From contig VWPU01023315.1 of the NCBI GenBank assembly GCA_013398955.1, forward strand, positions 1-64,000: a stretch of DNA of 64,000 nt, given 5' to 3'. The position numbers and the translations under genes were made by a program. This DNA is from Callaeas wilsoni (Eukaryota > Chordata > Aves > Passeriformes > Callaeidae). Of the stretch, positions 61,576 to 64,000 are shown piece by piece (position 1 is the stretch's first letter; each line of letters opens with the position of its first letter). Under the pieces are notes generated by a model that ran no database searches, was not told the origin of the DNA, and saw only the letters and a program-made list of their open reading frames with translations.

Positions 61576-63982
61576 CTGGGAAAGGGTTAAACCATGGCGG
61601 TTATCAGCAACCTGCTCCTCCCCAGCAGCCACGCAGCACCAGGTGGCACCTGCAGATGTTCACTGTGCTGCTCCCTGCAGCCAGACCAGCTCCCGACAGC
61701 TGAGCCCTGCCAGCTCTCCTGCTCTGTCCATAGCGACTGGCCACTGCTATCAAAATGGAAATTCTGGCCTGTTTGGGAGCTGGATCCAGGCTGGTTTGTG
61801 TTAACAAAGATGGGAGATGGTCACCCCATCTCTGCACTGAATACAGAGAAGTCACAGAATCACAGAATAGTTTGGGTTGGAAGGGACCTTAAAGATCATC
61901 TCATTCCGAATGCCTCCACACCTTATCCCTCCTTTAGGCCCCAGGGGTTGCAGAGCCTGTACTCAGAGACAGGTTCTGCTCGTGTTTTAAATATCCCACT
62001 GGATCTAGGTGACCCATTTTGCCACGCTGACCTGCCCCACGGGTTTGGGACCTCTCCCCAAGCAACATGGTGCAGTGGAAAGGATGGGACTGGTAGTCCA
62101 AGGACTACCAATTCTTTTGCTGCTGATTAATGGCTGGACTTGATTGATCTTAGAAGTCTTTTCCAACCTTAGTGATTCTGTGACAGGGGAAGCACAATAC
62201 TCAGAGATGGGGATCCTGATTTTGGACAGTTTCTAGGTGCTGTTTTATTCCAAATTGCAAAGTGGCTCTTTCCAAGGAGAGAAGATCTTGAGCTGACGGG
62301 GTGGAAACCAGTTCATCTGCCTCCCTAGCTAATTGTCTCCCAACCAGATGTGCTCCCAGCCCCCCTTTCACCTGGTAGGTTTTGCCTCCTCTCGTGATGT
62401 TGCTGAGCCCGATGATGGGCTGGCAGTTCTTGAGAGCCTGGTGGAAAATGACGTAGGGGTTGCATTCAATTGTCTCCTTCTCATTTTCTGGAGCTTTGTG
62501 GTACTTCTCCACTTGCTTCCTCTTAATGGCCTCCAGAGTCTTGGGAAAAAGGCAAGAAAGAAGACATACAGAGCAAATGGATTCTCCCACTCCATGAGGT
62601 TACATCACTTTTACAGGCACCCCATTTTCACCTGAGCAGCTGGTCCTCCAGCCCCAGAGGCAAAAGACCCATTGAAGACCCATTGGGAATTCTTTAACTC
62701 AAGTTTTACTTCGCCCTCTTCCAGCTTTTCAGTCTCTTTTAGAAGACATTGCATTTGGGGTGAGGGGGACGAGCAGCACAAACCTGGGCCAGAAGCCAGG
62801 GAAGGGCAGGGACAAAGTGGAGGCAGGAATAGGGGTCTGTGCACTGAGCATCCTCCCCTGCAAAGCCTGGACTCCACAGCTCGTGTGCTTTTCTGTAACA
62901 AGGAATCAGCAGTTAATTGGGAACATTTGGGCAAAATGTGCTCCCATTTCAAGGGTGGAACAGACCAGATGGGACCACCAGTTAACACCAGTTGCTGTGG
63001 GTCAGAGCAGGCTCAAAGCTGTGTCATGTAGGTGACACATTTGTGGGACTTCAAGGGCAAGTTATACAGAGGGTAAGGCATAACAGAGAGCTGTGAAGAT
63101 GATCTTTAGTGAAAATTATGCTTTTTAAGGGTATTCTCTGTGTTTCTGCAGTATAGAAGGACACAGGGATACTGAAGGATGGAAAGAGAAGGTTCTCCAT
63201 GAAGCTGTCACCTGGTCTGTGAGCTAACGAGGCTGGGGCAATGTACCTTTTATCAAACAAATCATGGTTTATCAGGAATCATGCTGTGAGCAACTTGTGG
63301 CAGAGCGAAACACATCAGGACCACAGAGATGGACCACTCGAGTTCTGGTAATTCCCAGTTCCAGTGGGTTTGACATCCTAGCCTTACATTTTGTCTTAAC
63401 ATACTAGTGAGAAGAAACATGAGTTCTTACCTGAGACATAAGGCTTCTGGCCAGCACTTTATTTCCACTCTTCATCATCATATTGGTGAATTTACTGTAA
63501 ACACAAAGTCAGATGGGATCTGATATGAATTCTGATTTTGTCACCCACAGAAATAAGCCCCCCACTCCTGTCCCTTTATGTTGTTCCCATGGTTAAGTGT
63601 GGGTGCTGCCAGATCTGCTGAATTATCTCTAATCACTATAAGACAATGGACTGGTTGATGGGAAAAGATTAACCCAGAATATAGGAATTGTGCTGTAACA
63701 GAAGGCAATGTGCAGCCAGCAGGTGAAGGTCGAGGAGGGCAGCACAGCTCCCAGGCATTTTTGGAGAGAGGAGCTACTGCCTTCTCTGACCTGATCATGG
63801 GGTCGCTGAACACTGAACTGGAAAGAGTGGGAGGGGCAGCTTTGATGGGCCGAACAGCCTTAAGATCCATTTGTTCCCTTTCCTCCTCAGTCAGCTCCTC
63901 TAAAGGTTTCTGATACGATTCCTTTTTCACTTCGGGCTCCAGGTAGCTGGGGTTGTAGCGGCTCCATCTCACCGGCATTATC
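61354..63982 (-). CDS. MRPS7: Mitochondrial ribosomal protein uS7m, 3' part (N-terminal exon beyond the window)
   Basis: Component of the head of the mitoribosome small subunit, bound to 12S rRNA. On the minus strand the exons 63982-63791, 63494-63431, 62539-62372 and 61575-61354 join in frame to about 214 residues. The segments [89 protein letters not shown] and [16 protein letters not shown] follow the mammalian protein (242 residues as recalled) to its C-terminus. About 28 N-terminal residues, including the mitochondrial targeting sequence, are missing at the window edge. The Met184 position mutated in human MRPS7 disease is conserved (codon at 61531-61533). Confidence 0.96.
61851..61916 (-). 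repeat. CR1 LINE 3' tail in an MRPS7 intron
   Basis: gtcacagaatcacagaatag, gtttgggttggaagggacct and taaagatcatc are a well-preserved antisense CR1 terminus, forming an inverted pair with the fragment ending at 62183. Confidence 0.9.
62127..62183 (+). repeat. CR1 LINE 3' tail in an MRPS7 intron
   Basis: attaatggctggacttgatt, gatcttagaagtcttttcc and aaccttagtgattctgtgac form the sense CR1 terminus. It is diverged from the copy at 61851. Confidence 0.85.
62372..62539 (-). CDS. MRPS7: MRPS7 168-nt exon
   Basis: Acceptor tttttcccaag, donor gtgaaa; phase 0-0, 56 codons from [15 protein letters not shown] to TRGGKTYQ. Confidence 0.95.
63431..63494 (-). CDS. MRPS7: MRPS7 64-nt exon
   Basis: Acceptor tgtgtttacag, donor gtaaga. 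It completes Ser, then encodes [21 protein letters not shown], matching the conserved uS7m segment. Confidence 0.94.
63791..63982 (-). CDS. MRPS7: MRPS7 internal exon (first in window)
   Basis: Acceptor tgttccgtgcag on the minus strand, so the exon starts at 63982 with the last base of a codon. Donor gtcaga lies below 63791 (phase 2). It encodes [18 protein letters not shown] through FSDPMI plus two bases of Ser. The ATG at 63978-63976 is probably internal because the family has about 30 more N-terminal residues. Confidence 0.92.
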
Positions 63983-64000
63983 CTGCACGGAACAAGAGAA

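Larger units (their letters stand above)
61576..63790 (-). other. MRPS7: MRPS7 introns in the window
   Basis: Introns 61576-62371, 62540-63430 and 63495-63790. The first holds two opposite-facing CR1 tails. The others show nothing recognisable. Confidence 0.85.

Noticed and set aside
63976..63978. ATG as the MRPS7 start codon
   Set aside because: A strong acceptor lies 4 nt upstream and the family has about 30 further N-terminal residues with a targeting sequence, so this Met is probably internal and the first exon lies outside the window.

Overview
This window is vertebrate genomic DNA, most likely from a bird. Genes are split by GT-AG introns. There are CpG-island promoters, AATAAA poly(A) signals and several CR1 LINE fragments ending in the ATTCTGTGA-type 3' terminus typical of archosaur genomes, and introns are compact compared with mammals. 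I cannot name the species. Nothing prokaryotic is present (no operons, CRISPR or insertion sequences).

Layout: (1) 1-45195, + strand: GRB2, the SH3-SH2-SH3 adaptor. Five coding exons give a complete 217-residue protein. A 34-kb intron separates coding exons 1 and 2, and a ~2.2-kb 3' UTR has several poly(A) signals. The first noncoding exon appears to lie before the window. (2) 45196-46395: intergenic; its last 440 bp are a CR1 LINE fragment ending only ~60 bp from the next promoter. (3) 46396-~52395, + strand: SLC25A19, the mitochondrial thiamine pyrophosphate carrier, six coding exons, 322 residues. (4) ~52395-55560: intergenic, with one unassigned 73-codon ORF behind a good splice acceptor. 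(5) 55560-~60685, + strand: MIF4GD (SLIP1), with a GC-rich promoter/5' UTR region and five coding exons, 222 residues. (6) ~60870-64000, - strand: MRPS7 (mitoribosomal uS7m), 3' part; four coding exons are present and the N-terminal exon lies beyond 64000. MIF4GD and MRPS7 converge tail-to-tail with poly(A) signals only about 200-280 bp apart.

The order GRB2-SLC25A19-MIF4GD-MRPS7 matches, as I recall it, human 17q25, so this is a conserved syntenic block. The four genes are not one pathway: GRB2 links receptor tyrosine kinases to RAS, SLC25A19 imports thiamine pyrophosphate, MIF4GD supports histone mRNA translation, and MRPS7 is a mitoribosome component. I found no convincing new biological system. 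The observations most worth following up are the start-stop uORF in the GRB2 leader, the CR1 fragment abutting the SLC25A19 promoter, the orphan ORF at 54535-54756 and the GC-rich 14-bp repeats in the MIF4GD first intron. Comparisons with human proteins rest on recalled sequences, not on a search.
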